Part shown: piece by piece, positions 61,001 through 64,000 of the stretch | How the letters are laid out: every line of letters starts with the position of its first letter | Numbering within the stretch: position 1 is the stretch's first letter | Source: Apostichopus japonicus | Lineage: Eukaryota; Echinodermata; Holothuroidea; Aspidochirotida; Stichopodidae | Assembly: GCF_037975245.1 (NCBI RefSeq) | Contig: NC_092580.1 | Coordinates: 19,642,501 to 19,706,500, forward strand | Length of the DNA stretch: 64,000 nucleotides | Direction of reading: 5' to 3' | Notes under the pieces: model-generated | What the model saw: the letters and a program-made list of their open reading frames with translations, nothing else | Told to the model about the DNA's origin: nothing | Database searches by the model: none | Translations under genes and position numbers: made by a program

Positions 61001-62391
61001 CGGGAAGGGTTACATATCATTACTGTTTTGCTTAGTACTATAGTTTGTACTACTCAGTTATCATGCAAAGGAGAAGATAGAAACAATAGCAAAATGCATT
61101 GACTCATGATTGATCCATAGGGCAATTCAATTTTCACAAACATCGAAAGAAAACTCAGTTTTTTCATTTAATTACATAAATTTGGTTACGATCACGAGAT
61201 CTTACGTGCGTCCTTTATTTTTACAGCCATGAATTAGAAAGAAAGGAGATGTTACGGAGACAGTGCGAAGAATGGCAGAATTTATGCAGCCAGTACAGCA
61301 TGACGGCGACAAACCCGTACGTGACTCTGACTCCACCACAGAGCCCCTACCACAACTTCATGCAGATGGGTAACATGTTACCTTCATTCCAGCCGAGTAT
61401 GTCCACCAATTACATTCCTCCGGATGGAAACCACCCAATGGCCGTAGCAGCGGCGGCAGCACAACAAGGTGTCTTTGGACAGCACAGTTCCACCATGGGT
61501 GGGATGCTGCCGTACAACACATCCCAGTTTCCAGGTTCTCTGCCATTCAGTGCTATGAGTATACCACCTAATATAGGCATGGGTTACGTGTATAGTACAG
61601 TACCAACAGCTCAATATGGTTTATCGTCCGGGGTCACCCAGACGACCACGTCTGCAGCAGCTAGTTCTTTGTCATCGTCATCTTCATCGTCCGTGCCTCC
61701 TCCTTCAGCAGCAGCTAATCAGCCTTCACCAGATGGTGCCATGGTAGGGCTGGGACACCCAGTCCACCGCACAGTGAGCTTTCCCACTCAGTCTCAACAA
61801 GTGGTTTTATCCCACAGCAGCAGTACACAGAATATGCCCATGCATCCTACAACTCACACCAGGAACTTATCTGACGGACAGGGCAATGGTAGGGGTTACA
61901 TCCCCCAGCGCTCTCAGTCCAATATAGAGGTCCAACATGTCGAAGCTGCCATGGCAGCTTGGAATAAGAAAGATACGAACCCTGTTATAACAGATCCCTA
62001 TCAAGGACTCATTGAACAGCCAAGGTACCTTGACAGCCAACAGGTTGGTAGGATGGTTATACAGGACACACCTGTTGAACCCGTCGAAGGTACCAGTCAG
62101 ACTGTCAGAAGGGACCCTAAGCATAGTGGACCGAGGTTAGCTGACAATCAACCATCGGAGTATAGTAGCATTAGTGTACAATCAGCAGTAGGCGAGGGGG
62201 AATCAGGTGGCAAAGTAGTAGTTCAACAGGGTGGTGCTGTTGGCATGGAAGGAAATGTCTCTCAAGATGGCTGCTTGAATATCCAACGCAAGGACTCATT
62301 TGAGGCTAGAGGTCAAAATGCGATGGCGGAAGTGGATCCATCAAGTGACCATACTCACATGATAGAAGTGGCCAGGACAGATGTCTCCTAG
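943..62391 (+). CDS. WNK: WNK-family serine/threonine protein kinase (WNK1-like), 3' part; 13 joined exons, 5' end outside window
   Basis: The joined exons 943-1031, 17850-18060, 22466-22640, 26790-27067, 39842-39970, 41468-41548, 50117-50374, 53877-53959, 55105-55324, 56255-56452, 56867-59137, 60110-60171 and 61227-62391 give one open frame of 1739 residues plus stop. Seen in order: end of kinase subdomain XI (1-45), PF2/CCT-like domain 1 (about 47-135), charged helix (135-158), polyQ linker, basic stretch and CCT-like domain 2 (about 450-545), DLDQKL motif (828-833), RFxV motifs at 1104, 1152 and 1198, coiled coil with an HQ motif (about 1340-1370), and a disordered tail. This order matches animal WNK1 as I know it. 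WNKs sense chloride and osmotic crowding and phosphorylate SPAK/OSR1 in the cytoplasm. All introns are GT-AG except one GC-AG. Unrecognised cassette exons may be missing. The family call is very secure; assignment to WNK1 rather than another vertebrate paralogue is not meaningful for an invertebrate. Confidence 0.95.
9178..9211. repeat. C10 tract followed by (ACC)n microsatellite
   Basis: Ten cytosines at 9178-9187 are followed by about six ACC units at 9192-9211. It lies in the long first intron, far from any exon. Confidence 0.9.
13500..13543. repeat. Tandem repeat of 14-15 bp, three copies
   Basis: The unit is like TTTTCTAAAAGTG, repeated three times with one or two changes. Intronic and short; no sign of function. 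Confidence 0.8.
13648..13733 (+). repeat. Dispersed repeat, copy B
   Basis: Same family as 599-680. The 13701-13732 part has an inverted partner at 14853-14884, about 1.1 kb away. A short C-rich run follows directly. Confidence 0.75.
14853..14884 (-). repeat. Dispersed repeat, inverted partial copy C
   Basis: The complement of this stretch matches 13701-13732 (core TTGGTAACATTTTAGCACTG) with a few mismatches. Copies B and C form an inverted pair around about 1.1 kb. No target duplication is evident, so I do not call a composite element. Confidence 0.65.
16106..16126 (+). repeat. 21-bp segment with perfect inverted partner at 19049-19069
   Basis: AAACTCAATAAGCTGCTTTA plus one A is present here and, as its exact complement, at 19049-19069. 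The matches lie on either side of exon 2. Sequence outside the 21 bp does not obviously align, so this is more likely two fragments of a dispersed repeat than the ends of one element. Confidence 0.7.
17850..18060 (+). CDS. WNK: WNK exon 2: end of kinase fold and PF2/CCT-like domain 1
   Basis: Acceptor TTATCGCAG, donor ATG|gtaaga. The first base completes the split Arg codon. It reads RFSIQELLKHDYF (last kinase helix), then GFRVELVEDNN, LQLRVEDPKK, DNEALQFSFNLKTDEPEEVA. Human WNK1 (from memory) has VRVELAEEDD, LRIEDIKK and DNEAIEFSFDLERDVPEDVA at these points. This is the PF2-like domain (OSR1_C-type fold) that follows the kinase, packs near it and binds RFxV peptides. Bases 17903-17951, coding for part of this domain, recur as a perfect inverted copy at 19611-19659. 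The exon ends on a complete codon (residue 100 of the joined fragment). Confidence 0.95.
19049..19069 (-). repeat. Inverted partner of 16106-16126
   Basis: Exact 21-bp reverse complement of 16106-16126. It sits in a patch (about 18980-19070) that contains a short palindrome TTCGTGTTACGAA and looks like part of a dispersed repeat in minus orientation. Confidence 0.7.
19601..19666 (-). repeat. Inverted 49-nt copy of WNK exon 2 flanked by 10-bp direct repeats
   Basis: Bases 19611-19659 are the exact reverse complement of 17903-17951 in exon 2 (49 of 49). The unit is bracketed by CCCCAAATGG at 19601-19610 and 19657-19666. The three C bases at the right junction are shared by the exon match and the direct repeat, so the net insert is 46 nt with 3-nt microhomology. 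The insert carries no poly-A, no intron sequence and no mobile-element end. It therefore looks like a short templated insertion with a target-site duplication rather than a processed pseudogene. It is on the antisense strand of the gene and would not be translated in frame. Confidence 0.92.
22466..22640 (+). CDS. WNK: WNK exon 3: end of PF2 domain and charged helix
   Basis: Acceptor TATCCTTCAG, donor GAAG|gtaaac. It reads VRSSLLNEEDQKIVAKSIRD, then RIAMVKKRQQES followed by an alternating Lys/Glu/Arg stretch up to EKEGEG. The first half corresponds to the final helix of the PF2-like domain (human, from memory: HKTMAKAIKDRVSLIKRKRE). The second half is a likely single long helix or short coiled coil, as in other WNKs. 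The exon ends after one base of a codon. The open frame continues past the donor but soon becomes a G-tract translation, so the donor is preferred. It joins in phase with 26790. Confidence 0.93.
22731..22746. repeat. G16 homopolymer
   Basis: The longest of about fifteen G or C runs of ten or more in the window. It lies 90 bp after the exon 3 donor, where it sits in the early part of the intron. Confidence 0.95.
24457..25007. repeat. 55-bp minisatellite, 10 copies, with 110-bp higher-order unit
   Basis: Copies start at 24457, 24512, 24567, 24622, 24677, 24732, 24787, 24842, 24897 and 24953. Each opens with GATATCCCTTTAACTT (AATATCCC in the first two). From copy 4 on, two variants alternate: one with GGAAGTGCTGACACATTTAT and one with GAACTGCTTGACACTTTGAT, which makes a 110-bp dimer repeated three times. 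Copies 4, 6 and 8 are identical, and so are 5 and 7, which indicates recent dimer-wise expansion. Intronic; no open frame of interest. Confidence 0.95.
26790..27067 (+). CDS. WNK: WNK exon 4: GTLDSG motif and polyglutamine linker
   Basis: Acceptor GTTGCATAG, donor CCACAG|gtaaga. The first two bases complete a Val codon, giving VSEVGGTLDSGVALSGTSSV. This resembles the conserved human segment around SDGTVDSGQGSSV (from memory), which follows the acidic motif in vertebrate WNKs. A run of 16 Gln (26885-26932), coded by mixed CAG and CAA, follows, then a Q/S/P-rich stretch ending FSSQFTSPQ. The region is expected to be disordered. A second in-frame acceptor (TTTCAG ending at 26795) would remove two residues. 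Because of the CAG/CAA repeats, the other two frames are also open over much of the exon, but only this frame matches the flanking exon phases. Confidence 0.9.
26885..26932 (+). repeat. Coding polyglutamine tract (16 codons, CAG/CAA mixed)
   Basis: Four CAG codons are followed by interspersed CAA and CAG, giving 16 Gln before the Ala codon GCA at 26933. The CAA interruptions argue for selection on the protein tract, or at least against recent slippage of a pure CAG repeat. Confidence 0.93.
29700..30140 (+). repeat. Dispersed repeat with GGTCA half-sites, copy 1
   Basis: It contains internally repeated units of the kind GTGGAGGTTAAAGGTCAT ... CAGGTCAAAAGTCTCAAAAC ... AACATGATAACTTCGTAACT. The same motifs in the same order occur at 38193-38620 and 44438-44960. 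Ends are approximate. It is an old, diverged copy without coding capacity. The superfamily is not recognised. Confidence 0.6.
30742..30942. repeat. Tandem duplication of about 91-110 bp
   Basis: TTACAAACAATTTATAG ... CAGTTTCTATGCCTCCTTGC ... GTCATATTGATT occurs at 30742 and again from 30833. The second copy has an extra segment (about 19 bp, including TCATGTCATACTAAG). The copies are nearly identical, so the duplication is fairly recent. Confidence 0.85.
32230..32265. repeat. (TC)n microsatellite, interrupted
   Basis: Runs of TC broken by single A or G bases. Intronic. Confidence 0.9.
35074..35150. repeat. Possible dispersed repeat with AATCAATC / TTTATATAGC signature
   Basis: AATCAATCAATCAG is followed by ACATTTATATAGCCCCAATA and a GTTTTCAAAGGTGCC segment. 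I recognise this combination as resembling a short repeat seen in many marine animal genomes, from memory only. Ends are uncertain. Confidence 0.4.
38193..38620 (+). repeat. Dispersed repeat with GGTCA half-sites, copy 2
   Basis: It starts with a hairpin (GATTCCTT ... AAGGAATC, 38193-38219), then a GT microsatellite and a second perfect hairpin with 11-bp arms (TTATGGTGTTT / AAACACCATAA, 38271-38298). Diverged units with GTACAAGAACCCTGTTGTTT and GTCAAAGGTCAAATGAGGTC follow. The left hairpin, the GT-rich patch and the repeated units all recur at 44438-44960. Related sequence may continue to about 38880. Confidence 0.75.
39702..39806. repeat. 58-bp tandem duplication just upstream of exon 5
   Basis: AATGATAATTTGAATGCCT ... 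TTTTATGTTATTGTACATAC occurs from 39702 and again from 39760. The second copy ends about 35 bp before the acceptor at 39841, so the duplication covers the zone where a branch point would be expected. Confidence 0.85.
39842..39970 (+). CDS. WNK: WNK exon 5: Q/S-rich linker
   Basis: Acceptor CATATTTCAG, donor CAGCAG|gttggt, 43 whole codons. It reads NFPPAGQQVFPQVTQQSFTQ and continues Q/S-rich to YQSQQ. No domain is recognised; composition and position match the disordered linker between the two CCT-like domains. The donor departs from consensus at +3 and +4, so the exon could be alternatively included. Inclusion or skipping keeps the frame because the length is a multiple of three. Confidence 0.85.
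39971..41467 (+). other. WNK intron, 1.5 kb
   Basis: GT-AG, phase 0. It contains a C15 tract at 41207-41221 and, just after it, a 35-nt exon-like segment at 41261-41295 with good splice signals that would break the frame. No other exon seen. Confidence 0.75.
41468..41548 (+). CDS. WNK: WNK exon 6: 27-residue linker exon with GC donor
   Basis: Acceptor ATGTTTTTGCAG is strong. It reads SYGGTGGPHQTYSQGYMNPV and ends HHSPQ. The only donor that joins in phase with the next exon (50117, phase 0) is CAG|GCATGT at 41549, a GC-AG splice site. The nearby GT at 41553 would leave one extra base and shift the frame. The Gly/Tyr/Gln/Pro composition suits a low-complexity linker. Exon identity rests on splice signals, phase and composition rather than on homology, so confidence is lower than for its neighbours. 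Confidence 0.75.
41835..44306. mobile_element. Non-autonomous DNA transposon with TIRs (PIF/Harbinger-like), TAA target duplication
   Basis: The element proper is 41838-44303 (2466 bp). Its ends are GGGAAGCCTCGCAAATCTAA plus CCGCC (41838-41862) and the exact complement at 44279-44303. After a 3-bp mismatch zone the inverted match resumes (TCCGGGCC). A further inverted match, TAATGAGCACAGC, lies about 120 bp in on the left and 60 bp in on the right. The element is bracketed by TAA at 41835-41837 and 44304-44306. TIRs starting GGG with a 3-bp TWA duplication are typical of the PIF/Harbinger superfamily, by established knowledge. I find no transposase or Myb-like frame inside, so it would be mobilised in trans. 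The interior has more CpG than its surroundings. Confidence 0.85.
44438..44960 (+). repeat. Dispersed repeat with GGTCA half-sites, copy 3
   Basis: It opens with a hairpin (ATTCCTT ... AAGGAAT) and TGGTGATGGC, like copy 2 at 38193. At least three diverged units then follow, each with GTACAAGAA..., GTGGAGGTCAAAGGTCATTT, GTCTGAAAA and an ATAATTCAAA-type segment. The unit length is roughly 130 bp. It sits 135 bp downstream of the TIR element. Confidence 0.75.
50117..50374 (+). CDS. WNK: WNK exon 7: P/Q/S-rich linker
   Basis: Acceptor GTATGTACAG, donor ATGAAG|gtaaac, 86 whole codons. It reads QGASQFPVVQNVSIIPSQPQ, then APPPATVSMPPPSS and an Ala/Val/Thr segment (TISTIAVTTIAGVPAQ), ending VPATEGGMK. 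Human WNK1 has a similar Pro/Ala/Thr-rich stretch before its second CCT-like domain, but no residue-level match is claimed. An ATG at 50210 is internal and is not proposed as a start. Confidence 0.87.
50443..50518. repeat. TA-rich microsatellite
   Basis: Alternating TA/AT interrupted by AA and TT doublets, self-complementary over most of its length, about 70 bp after the exon 7 donor. Confidence 0.93.
52360..52430. repeat. 22-bp tandem repeat, about 3.3 copies
   Basis: Unit AAAGTAGACTGGACCGGGGA with small changes, three full copies and a fourth truncated one. The GACCGG core is GC-rich against an AT-rich background. Confidence 0.88.
53877..53959 (+). CDS. WNK: WNK exon 8: short linker before the basic stretch
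   Basis: Acceptor TTCATACAG, donor GATAG|gtaagg, 27 codons plus two bases of a Ser codon completed at 55105. It reads DNQQAAKASPGLERKETMTD and TSLVGYD. Not a recognised domain. A Thr within RKETMTD could be a basophilic phosphosite. The phase (ends +2) matches the next exon exactly, which supports the call. Confidence 0.85.
53960..55104 (+). other. WNK intron, 1.1 kb
   Basis: GT-AG, phase 2. It contains an A9T12 tract at 54268-54288. The last 250 bases before exon 9 are less AT-rich than the rest. No exon seen. Confidence 0.75.
55105..55324 (+). CDS. WNK: WNK exon 9: basic stretch and first half of CCT-like domain 2
   Basis: Acceptor TGTAAACAG, donor AAATTT|gtaagc. After the split Ser codon it reads STDSTLPGDKSSDKEKKRKR, then TAKKKSERPPKLSIISV, IVECSFET, RVTFKFSYEDDLPHDILEKF. 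Human WNK1 (from memory) has a basic stretch, then RPKLRILNV, VVECQLETH and MVTFKFDLDGDNPEEIA, so this is the second PF2/CCT-like domain (CCTL2). The basic stretch could serve as a nuclear-localisation or lipid-binding patch; that is inference. The exon is strongly conserved and anchors the annotation of the C-terminal half. Confidence 0.95.
55325..56254 (+). other. WNK intron, 0.9 kb
   Basis: GT-AG, phase 0. An (AT)n microsatellite lies at 55913-55934. Nothing else notable. Confidence 0.8.
56255..56452 (+). CDS. WNK: WNK exon 10: end of CCT-like domain 2
   Basis: Acceptor AACGCATATAG, donor GAAAAG|gtcagt, 66 codons. It reads MESGHIPPQFREHFLDQLVK and TFESAKHWQPPVK, then a Ser/Glu-rich acidic stretch ending EQEKEEK. 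The first 33 residues correspond to the helical end of the domain (human, from memory: MVNNDFILAIERESFVDQVREIIEKA). The exon happens to start with ATG, but this Met is internal to the domain begun in exon 9 and is not a start codon. Confidence 0.92.
56453..56866 (+). other. WNK intron, 414 bp
   Basis: GT-AG, phase 0; the shortest intron in the window. It contains a G11 tract at 56704-56714. Confidence 0.85.
56867..59137 (+). CDS. WNK: WNK exon 11: giant low-complexity exon with DLDQKL and three RFxV motifs
   Basis: Acceptor CTATTACAG, donor AAT|gtgagt, 757 codons (residues 575-1331 of the joined fragment). The first 230 residues are Thr/Pro/Val/Gln-rich. HSRQALADLDQKLSKL (DLDQKL at 57626-57643) matches a conserved short helix of WNKs. 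A Gln/Met/Pro/Gly-rich, prion-like stretch follows (57700-58250) with a coding minisatellite. Then come acidic segments and three SPAK/OSR1-docking RFxV motifs: RFTV 58454-58465, RFQV 58598-58609, RFQV 58736-58747. Human WNK1 also carries GRFQV motifs in this region. The frame stays open for six codons past the donor, then stops at 59156-59158, so intron retention would give a truncated isoform. The phase fits the next exon. Confidence 0.95.
58094..58153 (+). repeat. Coding 21-bp minisatellite (GMPQQAS units)
   Basis: Three in-frame units read GVPQQAS, GMPQQAS and GMPQQMG. The last two are nearly identical at the nucleotide level, indicating local tandem duplication inside the Q/M-rich part of exon 11. 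Confidence 0.9.
59138..60109 (+). other. WNK intron, 1.0 kb
   Basis: GT-AG, phase 0. A C14 tract lies at 59650-59663 and a G-rich patch near 59486-59510. No exon seen. Confidence 0.78.
60110..60171 (+). CDS. WNK: WNK exon 12: start of C-terminal coiled coil
   Basis: Acceptor GAAAATTTTAG, donor CAAAG|gtttgt, 20 codons plus two bases. It reads LAATLMPTQDKVKELEELRQ and the first two bases of a Ser codon completed in exon 13. KELEELRQ begins the heptad-like helix corresponding to human LKLELRRLRDKH (from memory). The small size, phases that fit both neighbours and the coiled-coil continuity support the call. Confidence 0.88.
60172..61226 (+). other. WNK intron, 1.1 kb
   Basis: GT-AG, phase 2. 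It contains an A-rich tract at about 60441-60459. Nothing else notable. Confidence 0.78.
61227..62391 (+). CDS. WNK: WNK exon 13 (last): HQ coiled coil and disordered C-terminal tail
   Basis: Acceptor TTTTTACAG; stop TAG at 62389-62391. After the split Ser it reads HELERKEMLRRQCEEWQNLC, in which His (61228-61230) and Gln (61261-61263) are 11 residues apart. Human WNK1 (from memory) has HLKEIQDLQSRQ, with the same spacing. This is the HQ motif of the WNK C-terminal coiled coil, reported to mediate WNK-WNK interaction. The rest is a Ser/Gln/Pro/Met-rich tail with proline-directed sites (TLTPPQSP) and several R-x-x-S sites (RTVS, RNLS, RSQS, RKDS). It ends ARTDVS. No second domain is recognised. 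Confidence 0.94.
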
Positions 62392-64000
62392 CTATGTAAT
62401 TGAGTACTATAATATTTAAGCATGTTGTTGAATTGTAACCACCATAGCAGCCATACATCATATTAACAGCAGTGCCTGCATGAATCTGTAGGTAGCAATT
62501 CTTTCATTGCATACATATGTTAACAATAGCCTATGAAGTAACTCCCCGGCTAGCCAGCTTAGGATTAGTGCCTGGAAGTGGTCATGTCACATCATAGTGC
62601 AGTCAAAAGGAAGGATCACTTTATAGATTGAAGGATTCTTGGGTCGTCATCTCTAAATCTAAAGTCTTATCAAAACAACCAAGTGGTTAAGGGAATCATA
62701 AACAGTTGTTGATGGCTTGTTATTGCAACATAAGAGAAGGCCAAGGGCTGCTAATTCAAGGTTAGGATTTTGCTGGTACATGCAGTGTGGGTATCACCAT
62801 GTAAAGGATGTGGAATGTGTAGTAACTCTTCTTGGGGAATGTCTACAAACACTCATTGGATCACAAGGTCTCAAATATTGTATCTGCTATTGGTGATCGT
62901 AGTTCCTCTTCTTCCAACCAAGCCCCCACACCCCCTGTCTGTGTAAAGGGAGGGTCATAAATGTATTGATAGCTGTAAGGCGTTAATAGGTAGTAGATTG
63001 ACATCTGCTGACAACCTAACATTGTTGTCATAATGAAGATGATTCAGAACTGAATCTCTTGAAAATAAATAAGCAGTTCGTCACACTTTTGTTGTTGTTG
63101 TTGCAGGGAATGCATTCCTCTGTGGTTCTTTTAAGTGGGGCATTACTATCTTTAAAGCAAAAGGTAACTACACTAGGATGGACCAAGTTGAACAAATGTT
63201 GTGGTAAGGTTAGGCAAAGGGTTTCACATAGTAGTATCTTGACAGGTAAGTTAACGGCTTCTAGTTATCTATGTTAAGTAATGAGACTACCATAGAGTTA
63301 CTGCAAGGTTGTATAAGGTGCGACGATTATGAGTCGCACATACGGATTTGGACTAATATATATGATACAGATTGGCTTTCATGTAAATGGTAAAAGAAGT
63401 TAAGTTGAAGAAGAACATTCTTTGTGTATGTATGTGTGTATGTTAGTAGTACATTTGGAAGAGAAGTAACTAAATTAAGTGGTTGACATGTTTTTGATCA
63501 AGTTTGCAACTCGGTATGAAATTGGTATCCGACTCTCAATTGCATGAAACAAAGATGTAAAATTGGATCATCATCAGGGTGCTCTCACCTCCCAGTCGTG
63601 AAAAATTGCCATATTGCATTGCTTCACTTTTGTTGAAGTGACTCATAAAATTGGAAAAGGTACAACTGGTATGTTATAAATTTGAAGCAAAAATAGAGAA
63701 AAAAAATAAAGAAAAAAATTGGTAAGAACATGACAAAATGTGTACAATGAGGTTTATATTTTTGAGCTGTATACAGCTCTTTGTTAGGCACTGGTAAAAG
63801 CATGTAGTAAACCCACAGTCACCTTCCTCCACTGCTATATGTATTACACTATTTATTAGATCAAGGAAATGTTTTTTGATTTTATATTGGTGAGAAAATT
63901 GATTATAGCTTAAAGTGACAACCAACCTAATGTTGCTTTTGTTTGATGGATAGCAAAATATAAAAGGTTGAATCAACTTTTTTTTATTTTTTTATATGCC
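62392..64000 (+). other. 3' UTR and/or downstream flank
   Basis: No coding exon with conserved content follows the stop. AATAAA hexamers occur at 63064-63069 and 63705-63710; either could mark the transcript end, but this cannot be decided from sequence alone. TTGTTGTTGTTGTTGCAG at about 63089-63106 looks like a splice acceptor and is followed by the palindrome GGAATGCATTCC. The short frame around it shows no family resemblance. Confidence 0.6.
63064..63069 (+). promoter_or_regulatory. Candidate polyadenylation signal AATAAA
   Basis: First canonical AATAAA after the WNK stop, 673 bases downstream. About 25 bases later a TTG-rich (G/T-rich) stretch could act as the downstream element. Chance occurrence is quite possible in AT-rich DNA. 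Confidence 0.4.

Noticed and set aside
63059-63277. 72-codon frame after the WNK stop with a Leu-rich start, as a small secreted protein
   Set aside because: The Leu run is a TTG microsatellite and the frame contains a splice-acceptor-like sequence; no other support.
1-64000. tRNA, rRNA or tRNA-derived SINE genes
   Set aside because: I saw no A-box/B-box pair or cloverleaf-like segment; a covariance-model scan could still find small RNAs I cannot see.

Overview
The window is a stretch of an animal nuclear genome carrying one protein-coding gene on the + strand: the 3' two thirds of a WNK (with-no-lysine) serine/threonine protein kinase. Thirteen coding exons can be joined by eye between 943 and 62391, with every splice phase compatible (5220 nt, 1739 residues plus stop). 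The 5' part of the gene (N-terminus and most of the kinase domain) lies upstream of base 1. The DNA is AT-rich, with long introns (up to about 16.8 kb), many simple repeats, many long G or C homopolymers and dispersed repeats. Together with a single WNK1-like gene of this architecture, this suggests an invertebrate deuterostome, perhaps an echinoderm; that assignment is an impression, not a proof.

Layout. Exons 1-3 (943-1031, 17850-18060, 22466-22640) encode the end of the kinase C-lobe, the first PF2/CCT-like domain and a charged helix. Exons 4-8 (26790-53959) encode a Q/S/P-rich linker with a 16-residue polyglutamine. Exons 9-10 (55105-55324, 56255-56452) encode a basic stretch and the second CCT-like domain. 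The 2271-nt exon 11 (56867-59137) encodes a Q/M-rich low-complexity region, a DLDQKL motif and three RFxV motifs, the known docking peptides for SPAK/OSR1 kinases. Exons 12-13 (60110-60171, 61227-62391) encode the C-terminal coiled coil with the HQ motif and a disordered tail. The rest of the window is introns and the 3' flank.

In known biology WNK is activated by low chloride and hyperosmotic crowding and phosphorylates SPAK/OSR1, which bind WNK through RFxV peptides and then regulate cation-chloride cotransporters. The exons here carry the regulatory and scaffolding half of that module.

The most unusual observation is non-coding. A 49-nt segment of exon 2 is present as a perfect inverted copy in the next intron (19611-19659), bracketed by a 10-bp direct repeat CCCCAAATGG. 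This looks like a templated insertion and would allow a 49-bp exon-intron duplex in the pre-mRNA. Other points of interest are a 2.47-kb element with 25-bp perfect terminal inverted repeats and a TAA target duplication (41838-44303), a GC-AG intron, a 55-bp minisatellite with a 110-bp higher-order unit, and a dispersed repeat family carrying nuclear-receptor-like DR1 sites.
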